In this document: positions 25,027 to 34,082 of the stretch, piece by piece
Position numbering within the stretch: position 1 is the first letter of the stretch
Layout of the letters: each line of letters starts with the position of its first letter
Source of the DNA: JBFXEO01 sp050180015
GTDB taxonomy: Bacteria; Bacteroidota; Bacteroidia; Bacteroidales; Tenuifilaceae
DNA length: 35,648 bases
Assembly (NCBI GenBank): GCA_050180015.1
Contig: JBFXEO010000004.1
Span: 1-35,648, forward strand
Reading direction: 5' to 3'
Program-made: the position numbers and the translations under genes
The notes under the pieces: model-generated
The model's database searches: none
Told to the model about the DNA's origin: nothing
What the model saw: only the letters and a program-made list of their open reading frames with translations

Positions 25027-28000
25027 ATGAATTTCGTAAAGACATCTTTAAAGTATAAACAAGTAACAATTACGGTGTTAGTAATGGCTTTTGCTGTGGG
25101 TGTTTATTCTTTATTGACAATGCCGCGCCGTGAAGACCCGAAAATTACTTCACCAACTGGTCTGGTTATTGCTTATTACCCGGGGGCAACAGCAATTCAG
25201 GTTGAAGAACAAGTTACCCGTAAAATAAGAGGAATATCTTTTCCAATTTAAGGAAGTAAAAAAAGAAAAAACATATTCAACTACAATGGATGGAGTTGTA
25301 GTCGTAAATGTTTGGCTAAATGAAAATTTAAAGAAACCTGAAATCTTCTGGAATAAACTTAGGCACCAATTGCTTGCAGCAAAGGCAATTGAATTTCCCG
25401 ACGGCGTTAAAGGACCGATTATAAATTCTGATTTTGGCGATACCGAAGCCTTATTAATCAGTATTGAATCGGATGAATCCACTTATACTCAATTAAAAGA
25501 ATATACTTATAAGCTGGAAGAACATCTGCGTACAATTCCTGCAACTTCAAAAATTAAACGGCTAGGTGGGCAAAAAGAGCAAATAACAGCCTATTTCAAT
25601 TCTGAAAAACTATCACAATATGGAATCAGCCTCCAGCAGGTGGTAAAAGTTCTTCAATCGCAGAATATGCTTAGTCCAACCGGCTCTATGAAAACAGAAC
25701 ATACAAATGTTTCGCTCTATTCAGAAGGGCTATATAATACAGAAACAGAGATTGAGAACCAGATTGTTGGGACTTCAAATGCCGGAGCAGTAATTAGGCT
25801 TCGGGATATTGCCAACCTAAAAAGGGAATATGCTGACCCCACCGAAAATATTACTGTTAATGGGCATAAAGCAATCGTTGTTGCTGTCCAGGTGAACGAA
25901 GGCAACAATATTGTACAGTTTGGAGAAAAGGTTGACCAGGTAATTGATGAAGTATCCGATTTAATACCATCAGAGGTTAAAATTAGTACCATCGTTAATC
26001 AGCCAAAGCTGGTAGATTATAATGTGTCTCATTTTTTAATCGAGTTCCTTATAGCAATCATTGCTGTTATTATAGTGATTATTATTTTGCTGCCGTTTCG
26101 TATTGCAGCCGTCGCAGCAACTGCAATTCCGATGACCGTAGCCGTTACCTTCGCAATTATGAATGGCCTGGGTATAGAATTGCATCAGGTTTCCCTGGCG
26201 GCACTCATTGTGGTATTGGGCATGGTGGTAGACGATGCTATTGTGGTGGCCGATAATTATGTAGAGTTGCTAGATAAAGGTGTTGAGCACTGGACTGCAG
26301 CCTGGCGGAGTGCATACGATTTGGTTGTCCCTATCCTTACAGCAACCATTACAATAATCGCTTCATTTATGCCGATGATTATATTAACAGGTGCTATTGG
26401 CGAATTTATACACGATTTACCTATTACCGTAGCCATCTCGTTGTCATCATCATTCATTGTTGCTATGGTACTCACCCCCTTTTTATGCTTTTTATTTATA
26501 AAAAAGGACTTCATGACCAAACTGTAAAAGAAACATCTGCAAAAAAAAGAAAATCTATGTTGGATTACATGCAGAGTGGTTATAACAAGGCAATAGTATG
26601 GCATACCAATCATCCTGTTTTAACCATAGGGGGAAGTATTATAACTATTATTTTGGCATTGGTGATATTCAAAACAAGCATAGGACAAAAGTTCTTTCCC
26701 TATGCCGAACGTAACCAGTTTGTAGTTGAACTATGGATGCCTACGGGCACAAAGCTTGAAAAACAAACGAATCGATTGCCAAAGTTGAAAATTTAATTAA
26801 AAATGATAGCAGAGTAACCTCGTATGCAGCTTTTACCGGCAGAAGTGCCCCATATATTACAATTTTGCACCTGAATTTCCGGGAACCAATTATGCTCAAA
26901 TACTCATAAATACCACTGACGATCAAACTACAGAAGAGCTTGCCGGGGAATTAACCGGGAAGGTTGAAGAAATAGTGCCGGAAGGAAAAGTGCAGGTTAA
27001 ATTGATGCAACAGGGACAAACCTTGGATGCTCCTGTAGAAATAAGGATTTACGGTGAAGATGTAAATACCCTAAAACAACTTGGTAATGACGTAAAAGAG
27101 ATATTGGATCAGGCGCAGGGCAGTTTTTTTGTTCATGATAATTTTAAAGAGGATTATTATGGAATAAGTATAAAATTGAACGATCAGGCAACCCGTTTGG
27201 GTTTTACCACCTCAAGTATAGCGCAAGCAATTTATGTTAGTACAACAGGAGCTGTGGTATCCACCATGTATGAAGGCGACAATGCAATTGATATAGTCCT
27301 TCGAATGAAGGAAAGCAAGCGACAAACAACCGAAAGCCTGCAAGATATTTATGTTGAATCACCTGTAACCGGGGCTAGTGTACCTTTGCGCCAGGTGGCT
27401 GGTTTTATACCTCAATGGCAAACAGGTAGGGTTGTACACCGGAATGGTGTGCGTTGCCTAACTGTTGGCAGCGAAACTACCGGAGGTGTTTTAGCCGCAG
27501 ATTTACTTAATGAAATACGCCCGAAAATTGACAAAATACAGGTTCCTTCCGGCTATAGAATTGAATATGGAGGCGAATATGCAAATAAATCAGAAGTCTT
27601 TGGTCAGATGATACTGGCTTTGGGTATCAGCCTGATCCTTATTTTCCTGATATTAATGTTTCAGTTTAAAAATCTGAAAGAAGCGGTCATTATCATGTGC
27701 ACCATTCCTCTTAGTATGTTTGGTGCCATTTTCGGGTTGGCCATTACCGGCAATAATTTCGGATTTACATCCTTCCTCGGTCTCATCAGTTTATCCGGGA
27801 TTGTAGTTCGCAATGCCATCATATTAATTGACCATACAAACGAGCTGCTGGCTGAAGGGATGGATATTCGTACGGCAGCTATTGACGCAGCAAAACGGAG
27901 GTTGCGCCCCATATTTTTAACCGCAATGGCTGCCGCAATAGGAGTTGTTCCAATGATTATATCCGGTTCATCATTATGGAGCCCATTAGCCAGTGTTATT

Positions 28001-28138
28001 GCCTTCGGTGTAATCTGGAGTATGCTGATGGCGCTTCTGGTAATTCCTGTGATTTATATCGTTGTGATTAAGCCAAAAGATAAATTACAATTATATGATG
28101 AACAAAAAAATGAAAAGGCACTTGTTTTAAAACGCTAA
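25027..28138 (+). pseudogene. RND efflux pump permease (AcrB type), broken by four frameshifts
   Basis: Intact it would be about 1036 aa, normal for AcrB-type pumps that export drugs using the proton gradient. Pieces in order: N-terminal helix and porter start (MNFVKTSLKYKQVTITVLVM); porter domain and helices 2-6, including VVLGMVVDDAIVVADN with the paired aspartates of helix 4; the central part; and the C-terminal half ending in helices 8-12 (LISLSGIVVRNAIILIDHTN). Breaks: one extra A at 25227-25228, one A missing in the run 26500-26505, one A missing at 26759-26763, one T missing near 26855. Each correction restores a family-like reading. Non-functional as written. Confidence 0.88.
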
Positions 28139-28179
28139 TCAAGAATCTTGATAAATAAGACAGATTAAAATAAAATAGA

Positions 28180-29576
28180 ATGAGAAAAATAATATATATC
28201 CTTATAATGGTATTTTCGGTCATAACATTGCAGGCACAGGAATACATGTCGCTTGAGCGTGCCAGGGAAATGGCACTGGCAAAAAGTGAAGATATAAAAA
28301 TAGCCGGAAAAATGCTGGAAAAATCTACGGCTGAAAGAAATGCGGCACGTACCAATTATTTACCATCAATTTCAGCATCTGCCACAAGCTTTACCTCAAA
28401 GATGATTTTGAAAAAGAACTGTACCTTCCAACAGAAACTCCCGATTTAAGCACGGGCGAACTAGCTCCCAATATTTTGACCGATGCTGCCGGAATCCCCG
28501 TAGTTGGGGCCGACGGAAACCCGATATACAACCTATATGCTTACATGCCAATAGAAATAAGCCTTCAGGGTGCTTATATGGCTGGTCTGAAAGTTGAGCG
28601 TCCTGTATTTGCCGGGGGTAAAATTCTTGCCGCGAATAAAATTGCAGGTATTAGCGTTAAAATGGCGAAAGATAATATCAAATTACAAAAAATGAATAAA
28701 ATTTCCGAGGTCGATAGTGCATGCTGGATTTATGTATCGGTGCAGGAAAAAGTACAGTTGGCGCAAACCTCAGTTAACATGCTTTCGGCTTTATTAAAAC
28801 GGGTTCAAAATAGCTATAATGCAGGTTTAGTGAATCAAAACGAAGTATTAAAAGTACAGGTCGAATACAATAAAGCCACTCTTGACCTGCAAAAAGCAAA
28901 AAGTGGCAGGGAACTCGCCCGCATGTCCCTTTGCCGCGTTACCGGACTAAGTTTCGAAACGCCCGTTGTTACCGATTCAATAATTAATTGTTTCACAAAT
29001 TTACTCTCTCAATTAGGAAACGAAGATGTAACCCAACGTCCCGAGTATCAACTATTAGAAAGGCAGGTTGCGCTGGAAGAACAAAAAATAAAAACCATCA
29101 GGGCGGACTATCTTCCCTCCATAGGAGTAAGTGTCGGATATAATTACATCGGAGGTATCAAATTCAATGGGACGGATTATAATCAGGATAATCTAAGTGT
29201 AATGGGGAGCGTTAAAATACCTCTGTTTAATTGGGGCGAAGGAAAACAAAAAGTAGTAGCAGCAAAAGCCTCTAAAGAGATAAAAGAGCTGGAATTAGCA
29301 AAAAATAGTCAATTGCTTCAATTGGAAATAGAAAAAGCGAAGTTAAACCTTCAGGATGCTTCTTTCAGAATTCAGACTGCAACAGATGCACTACAACAGG
29401 CAGTTGAAAATTTACGAATAAGCAACAATAATTATGAAGTAGGCCGCGAATTAATGACCGATTTGTTAATCGCCCGTACACAATGGGAAAAAGCCTATAA
29501 CGAAGTAATTGAAGCCAAGACAGAATATAAACTTCAGGAAACCGAGTACCTGAGGGTAACTTCAAGTTTACATTAG
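28180..29576 (+). pseudogene. TolC-like outer membrane efflux protein, frameshifted
   Basis: About 465 aa when joined. The first frame has a signal peptide (MRKIIYILIMVFSVITLQAQ) and the start of the outer-membrane-factor repeat (SLERAREMALAKSEDIKIAG). It is lost at 28390-28392, where one T is missing; restoring it gives SFYLKDDFEKELYLPTETP. The rest (to 29576) is open and ends in the second long-helix repeat (NNNYEVGRELMTDLLIARTQ). It would form the outer-membrane tunnel for the pump upstream, 41 bp away. As written only the first 89 codons are translated in frame. Confidence 0.85.
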
Positions 29577-29774
29577 ATAACAATTGTTTCTATATTACTA
29601 ACAGCAGCAAAAAATGCTGAATACCTTAAAGAAAAAGGTGAATCACAGGACGCAACTACTTCAAAAAATACAGCCTTTGCTAAACTTGACGAATGGATGT
29701 ATGAATTTTACGCGGTAGCAAATTTCAAAAATACCAGCCAAAAGATTCCAATTTTTCAATCTGCCTTTAACTAA
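29577..29774 (+). pseudogene. C-terminal scrap of an unknown protein, in frame after the tolC-like stop
   Basis: 66 codons with no start, directly after the TAG of the tolC-like gene and in the same frame. They read TIVSILLTAAKNAEYLKEKG, then SKNTAFAKLDEWMYEFYAVA. The sequence looks protein-like (amphipathic helices) up to about 29725 and then changes character. I do not recognise the family. Probably a leftover from a rearrangement. Confidence 0.3.
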
Positions 29775-29910
29775 TAACCGGTTGTCATCAGTAAATTCAA
29801 TTTTGACTTCGAGCGAAAGCCCCAATTTAACGGTTATTATACTAATTATTTCTTTCTGTAAACTTATAGTCAAACCTCTCTAACCGACTTCTAATGATTT
29901 CTTTGTTCAT
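29661..29910 (-). pseudogene. small hypothetical protein gene, frameshifted and cut short
   Basis: ATG at 29908-29910 starts MNKEIIRSRLERFDYKFTER, which stops at 29842-29844. Dropping one T there lets it continue SIITVKLGLSLEVKIEFTDD and NRLLVKGRLKNWNLLAGIFE, giving a compact protein-like sequence of about 60 residues that then degenerates near 29730. That point meets the plus-strand scrap, which suggests a recombination junction. The family is not recognised. 29911-30013 holds nothing I can identify. Confidence 0.3.
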
Positions 29911-30013
29911 CGTCTTCAAATATTTAGAGGTTACACTTCTTCACCCTGTAAAATTGGTGCCAACTATTCAGCTAAATTAATTCCTTAGCAATCTTCCCAT
30001 TTTTGTAGTTACA

Positions 30014-31303
30014 CTACAGGCATTCCAACACCTTTTCCAGCCCAACACCCCGGGAACCTTTAAGAAGTATAGCTGAATTTGTGATAGGGTTTAGTCTAAG
30101 ATACTTGGCACACTCTCCGGCATCTTCAAAATACTGGAAATTATCGTAAATACCGTCAAACCCTTTACCCACCAGTATTGCCCCTATGCCAAAATCCTTA
30201 AGCAGGGTCACTATTTTCAAGTGCTCATCGGTTGAATACGGCCCCAGCTCCAGCATCTCGCCCAGGATTGCCACCCTTGAAATGCTGGCAAGCCCAGCAA
30301 AATTCCGTATAGCAACCTCCATACTCGATGGGTTTGCATTGTACGCATCAACTATAATGGTATTATGGGGAGTTTTCAGGAGTTGCGAGCGGCTGTTTGT
30401 GGGTACATAGCCTTCTATTGCTTTTTGAATGTCTTCTGCATTAACGCCAAAATAACGACCTACCGTGATGGCAGCCAAAATATTTTCTGTATTGTAATTT
30501 CCGACCAAAGACGTTCTTAGCCCGATAATATTTGTTTCTCCGCTGATGCCTATATTTAAACCAAGGAATGGACTTTGGCTGATGTTCATAATTTCCACAC
30601 TTCTACAAATATCGCCATACTGGATGGCTCTGCCTTTTAATTCAAATTTTTGGACAAGTTGATCCAATATTGGGTTATCCTGATTGTAAAAAACCACTCC
30701 ATCATGCTCTGATATATACTGGTATAATTCGGATTTTGTATTTATAACCCCTTCAACAGAGCCAAATCCGCCCAGGTGTGCTCTGCCAATATTGGTTATT
30801 ATCCCAAAATTTGGTTCAGCAATATCCACCAATTCCCTGATGTCTCCCGGGTGATTTGCACCCATTTCCACTATGGCTATATCAATGTCCTCCGTAAGTG
30901 CTAGAAGTGTTAATGGGACTCCGATGTGGTTATTCAAATTCCCTTTAGTCGCAAAAACTTCATACTTTGCCGACAAAACGCTAAATAACAACTCCTTGGT
31001 TGTTGTTTTACCATTGCTTCCCGTAATTCCAATAACCTTTACCCCAAGTTTCTTCCGATGATAGTTGGCCAGGCTCTGCAATGTTTCCAGAGCATCATCA
31101 ACCAAAATACAACCATCAGTATAATATGCTGCATTGTCAATAACAGCCAAAGAGGCTCCCAATCTCAATGCATCATGTGCAAACTTATTACCATCAAAAT
31201 TTTTGCCCTTGAGCGCAAAAAATATGGCCCCCCCCGGAACATTCCTGCTATCGGTTGTAACGGTGGGCTTACGGGTAAACTTGCGGTAAATATCTTCAAT
31301 CAT
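30014..31303 (-). CDS. murF: UDP-N-acetylmuramoyl-tripeptide--D-alanyl-D-alanine ligase
   Basis: 429 aa Mur ligase. It adds D-Ala-D-Ala to the UDP-MurNAc-tripeptide in the cytoplasm, the last soluble step of the peptidoglycan precursor. The N-terminal substrate domain has VTTDSRNVPGGAIFFALKG, the P-loop is GITGSNGKTTT (92-102), the central domain has VEMGANHPGDI, and the C-terminal domain has VDAYNANPSSM. Complete, ends in TAG. It lies downstream of gldJ on the same strand but behind a strong palindromic terminator, so it probably has its own promoter in the 72-bp gap or depends on readthrough. Confidence 0.96.
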   Translation of the reverse strand: MIEDIYRKFTRKPTVTTDSRNVPGGAIFFALKGKNFDGNKFAHDALRLGASLAVIDNAAYYTDGCILVDDALETLQSLANYHRKKLGVKVIGITGSNGKTTTKELLFSVLSAKYEVFATKGNLNNHIGVPLTLLALTEDIDIAIVEMGANHPGDIRELVDIAEPNFGIITNIGRAHLGGFGSVEGVINTKSELYQYISEHDGVVFYNQDNPILDQLVQKFELKGRAIQYGDICRSVEIMNISQSPFLGLNIGISGETNIIGLRTSLVGNYNTENILAAITVGRYFGVNAEDIQKAIEGYVPTNSRSQLLKTPHNTIIVDAYNANPSSMEVAIRNFAGLASISRVAILGEMLELGPYSTDEHLKIVTLLKDFGIGAILVGKGFDGIYDNFQYFEDAGECAKYLRLNPITNSAILLKGSRGVGLEKVLECL

Positions 31304-31312
31304 TGTACGCTG

Positions 31313-31358
31313 TATATAAGAAAAAACCTCATAAAATTATGAGGTTTTTTCTTATATA
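31313..31358 (-). terminator. strong bidirectional terminator between gldJ and murF
   Basis: A perfect 22-bp inverted repeat, arms 31313-31334 and 31337-31358, with a 2-nt loop. The core CCTCATAA/TTATGAGG is flanked by A6 on one side and T6 on the other, so it works as a rho-independent terminator on either strand. It starts 17 bp past the gldJ stop. Confidence 0.85.
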
Positions 31359-31375
31359 CTTAACAAATTGTGATT

Positions 31376-32923
31376 TTATTCACCTCTTTTTCGGGCAGAC
31401 TGTGCACCAACGGCTTCCATCGCGCAACGGAAACCAATATCATTCGTAGATGAGGTTTCATCGAGATAACGACGAGTACCGGGGCTTAACCAGTATGCTC
31501 TATCGCGCCATGAACCACCCTTGTAAACCCGTACATGGTCGTTTATCAGGGTTGTCATTCCATTATTTTTAGCATCCGTCTTACCCTGATCGTACATCGC
31601 GTTCGAATTCTTCTCCTTGATTGTTTCACCCTCAATGTAGTTGAGGGATGATGCTACATCGCCATCCTTATAGTTAATATAGTACGATTTATTGTAATTT
31701 CTACGATTTGCAGCTTCTTCCTCGGTTACCTCTCTAAACGGAATACGGCCCAAGGTATCCTTAGGGGGAAATTGTCCGTTTTCATCCAAAGGGGTCCTGA
31801 AAATATTACCACGGTATGGTCTGATTTCATCAACATCTTCGAAACTTTGAGGACGATAAACGTCCAAAACCCACTCATTAACATTACCTGCCATACAGTA
31901 TAGTCCATAATCGTTTGGCCAGTATGATTTAACCGGACCTGGGAACGTGTTTTCGTCATTTAGGTTGCCTGCAAGCCCCATGTAATCACCTCTACCCCTA
32001 ACAAAATTTGCCATCATTTGGCCTCTATCTTTTGAGTCTGCATTACGGACATTATGGCCATTCCACGGGTATATCTTGCGTTCCACCATTCTTTCATCGT
32101 AGGTATTTCCCTTGAGTCCCGATGCTGCAAATTCCCACTCCGCTTCGGTTGGGAGTCGGTACTTAGGCAAAAGAATACCATCCTCAAAACGAACCGGACG
32201 GCCTTCGGGTTGGTCGGGGTTTAAACTTGGAAGATTCTCCCTAACTTTACCGGTATATTGCCCTGCCAGATAAGCGTCAGTATTGAAGTTATCGTCATTC
32301 TTTTGCCCTAGTTCAAGTTCAAGAACACCCCTTTGAACGAGTAACATTTCGTTAACCCGGTCACTACGCCACTGACAGTAATCGTTAGCCTGTAACCAGC
32401 TAACACCTACTACAGGATACTCATTGTATGCAGGATGCCGGAAATAGTCCGTTACAAAGGGTTCATTATATCCCAACGGAGAACGCCAAACAAGGGTGTC
32501 GGGTAGTGCATTTTTGAAAACCTGGGGGTAATCCACGTAAACGCGCTTAAGCCAGTGAAGGTACTCACGCCAATCTACATTGGTAATTTCAGTTTCGTCC
32601 ATGTAGAACGATGTAACTGTAACCCTGCGGGGAACAGAATTCCAATCGTACATAACGTCTTGCTCAACCCGACCCATGGTAAACGTACCGCCCTCAATGA
32701 AAACCAAGCCAGGCCCTGCCTCCGGCTGCCAATTAGTTACAACCTCAAATCCCCCCTCCTCTGCTGAATTGTAGCTCCAGCCCGTGGTGGAAGAACGTTC
32801 TGCAGAACCACCCTTACCTAACATACTACACGAGGATAGCCCAAAAACTCCAGCAAGGGCTAAGATTAACGCATTATACTTTAAGCTCATAGCTACTGTT
32901 TTTATCACTTTAAACAATCTCAA
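31376..32923 (-). CDS. gldJ: T9SS/gliding-motility lipoprotein GldJ
   Basis: 515 aa from the first ATG. A start 11 codons in (32890) gives a cleaner lipoprotein signal MSLKYNALILALAGVFGLSS with lipobox cysteine, and may be the real one. The body is a formylglycine-generating-enzyme-like (SUMF1) domain: FIEGGTFTMG, FYMDETEITN, YRLPTEAEWEFAA, YCMAGNVNEWVLDVY, VYKGGSWRDRAYW, GFRCA. DTLVWRSPLGYNEPFVTDYF favours GldJ over the related GldK/PorK, and no gldL/porL gene follows, as would be expected after gldK. GldJ stabilises the T9SS apparatus in Flavobacterium. Neighbouring murF and porU match the gldJ context I know from Flavobacteriia. Confidence 0.85.
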   Translation of the reverse strand: MRLFKVIKTVAMSLKYNALILALAGVFGLSSCSMLGKGGSAERSSTTGWSYNSAEEGGFEVVTNWQPEAGPGLVFIEGGTFTMGRVEQDVMYDWNSVPRRVTVTSFYMDETEITNVDWREYLHWLKRVYVDYPQVFKNALPDTLVWRSPLGYNEPFVTDYFRHPAYNEYPVVGVSWLQANDYCQWRSDRVNEMLLVQRGVLELELGQKNDDNFNTDAYLAGQYTGKVRENLPSLNPDQPEGRPVRFEDGILLPKYRLPTEAEWEFAASGLKGNTYDERMVERKIYPWNGHNVRNADSKDRGQMMANFVRGRGDYMGLAGNLNDENTFPGPVKSYWPNDYGLYCMAGNVNEWVLDVYRPQSFEDVDEIRPYRGNIFRTPLDENGQFPPKDTLGRIPFREVTEEEAANRRNYNKSYYINYKDGDVASSLNYIEGETIKEKNSNAMYDQGKTDAKNNGMTTLINDHVRVYKGGSWRDRAYWLSPGTRRYLDETSSTNDIGFRCAMEAVGAQSARKRGE

Positions 32924-32969
32924 ATATATGAAGAATTTAAATTAAATCTATAACATGTAACGTAAAAAA

Positions 32970-33956
32970 CTAAAATTTCGGACATTTTATGTACCTAAAT
33001 TTCTTTTTCCCCTTTTTATACTCAAAATTCCATCCCAGGGTTACCTCGTGTGACGAAGTTGGTAACCCCCTAAGTCCGTTTTGGTAAACGCTAAAATCGT
33101 AGCTGTAGCCCATTCTGAATTGGTCATCGGAATAGCCCACAGTTAAAATAAACGAGTGGCCGTTAAAGTTCGAATTTTCCCGCAGCCAAAGCCCTGCCAC
33201 AAGTTTAAACCGGGAGATGTAAAAGCCTAAGTTTATTTGGTCAAAATCTTCCTGCCGGATATATATTACATTGGGCGATAGAATTAATTCATCCTTAAAC
33301 CGATACCATTTGTACAGGTTGATATCTGCGCCCAGGTGAATTGTATATTTCCTTGGAATGTACGCTTTTTCGCCTTGATAAGTTGCCTCCACAGGCTCAA
33401 GTATATGATGAACTGCTACGCCCCCATAAAAATTTTCCCAGTCACCGGCCACACCTAAACTGACATCGAAATTAACTGTTGTAAACCCGGAAAAATCAGG
33501 AGAACCAGTGATATCGCCATTTACACCAATCATATCGGGAAAAACTAAGCTGGAATAGTTTCGGCTCTTTACAATATTGCTGGTTTGAAGGCCAAACCTG
33601 ATATTAGAATTATATGTCGGATGAATCCCAAAGGCATAAATTACGTCGAGTGTGGTTCTGGTGAAAACGCCATCGCCCTCTACATCGGATACTATGTTAA
33701 ATCCTATTCCACTTCTAATTTCATGGATGGTTCTATCGTAGCTAACACCGTAGGTTGAGTAAGGCCTATCGAGCATGGTCCACTGATTACGGTATATTAA
33801 TCCTACCCGGATATACTTGCTTGCTCCGGCATAGGCGGGGTTTAAGTACAAAGGGTTAAAAAAGAGTTGGGAGAAAACGGGATCCTGCCCGCGTGAATTT
33901 GAGCTGAAAAACGTTAAAGGAATTACCGTGAGTATAAATAGCCGTTTTCTTATCAT
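32970..33956 (-). CDS. PorP/SprF family T9SS outer membrane protein
   Basis: 328 aa. An N-terminal signal (MIRKRLFILTVIPLTFFSS) is followed by the family opening QDPVFSQLFFNPLYLNPAYAG and repeated aromatic beta-strands (RVGLIYRNQWTML; LGWNFEYKKGKKKF at the end), as in the outer membrane beta-barrels of the PorP/SprF family. PorP belongs to the T9SS core, while SprF helps particular cargo adhesins out; several paralogues per genome are common, so which role applies cannot be told. It lies 46 bp upstream of gldJ on the same strand and is divergent from porU. Confidence 0.9.
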   Translation of the reverse strand: MIRKRLFILTVIPLTFFSSNSRGQDPVFSQLFFNPLYLNPAYAGASKYIRVGLIYRNQWTMLDRPYSTYGVSYDRTIHEIRSGIGFNIVSDVEGDGVFTRTTLDVIYAFGIHPTYNSNIRFGLQTSNIVKSRNYSSLVFPDMIGVNGDITGSPDFSGFTTVNFDVSLGVAGDWENFYGGVAVHHILEPVEATYQGEKAYIPRKYTIHLGADINLYKWYRFKDELILSPNVIYIRQEDFDQINLGFYISRFKLVAGLWLRENSNFNGHSFILTVGYSDDQFRMGYSYDFSVYQNGLRGLPTSSHEVTLGWNFEYKKGKKKFRYIKCPKF

Positions 33957-34082
33957 CCAATAAAATTATTATGAAATAATTTTGATAATAACAACTTACT
34001 TTACCCGTTTTTATTGTTGTGCCATTTTTGATGGTAAAGGTAAGATAAAGTTTTGTTTATTTGCTAAAGAAATATCACCCCG

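Noticed and set aside
25286..28138. RND pump as several separate genes
   Set aside because: The pieces cover one AcrB-type protein consecutively and join after single-base corrections.
29661..29873. Intact 70-aa minus-strand gene
   Set aside because: Its apparent start lies inside a longer reading that begins at 29910 in another frame, and its end is not protein-like.
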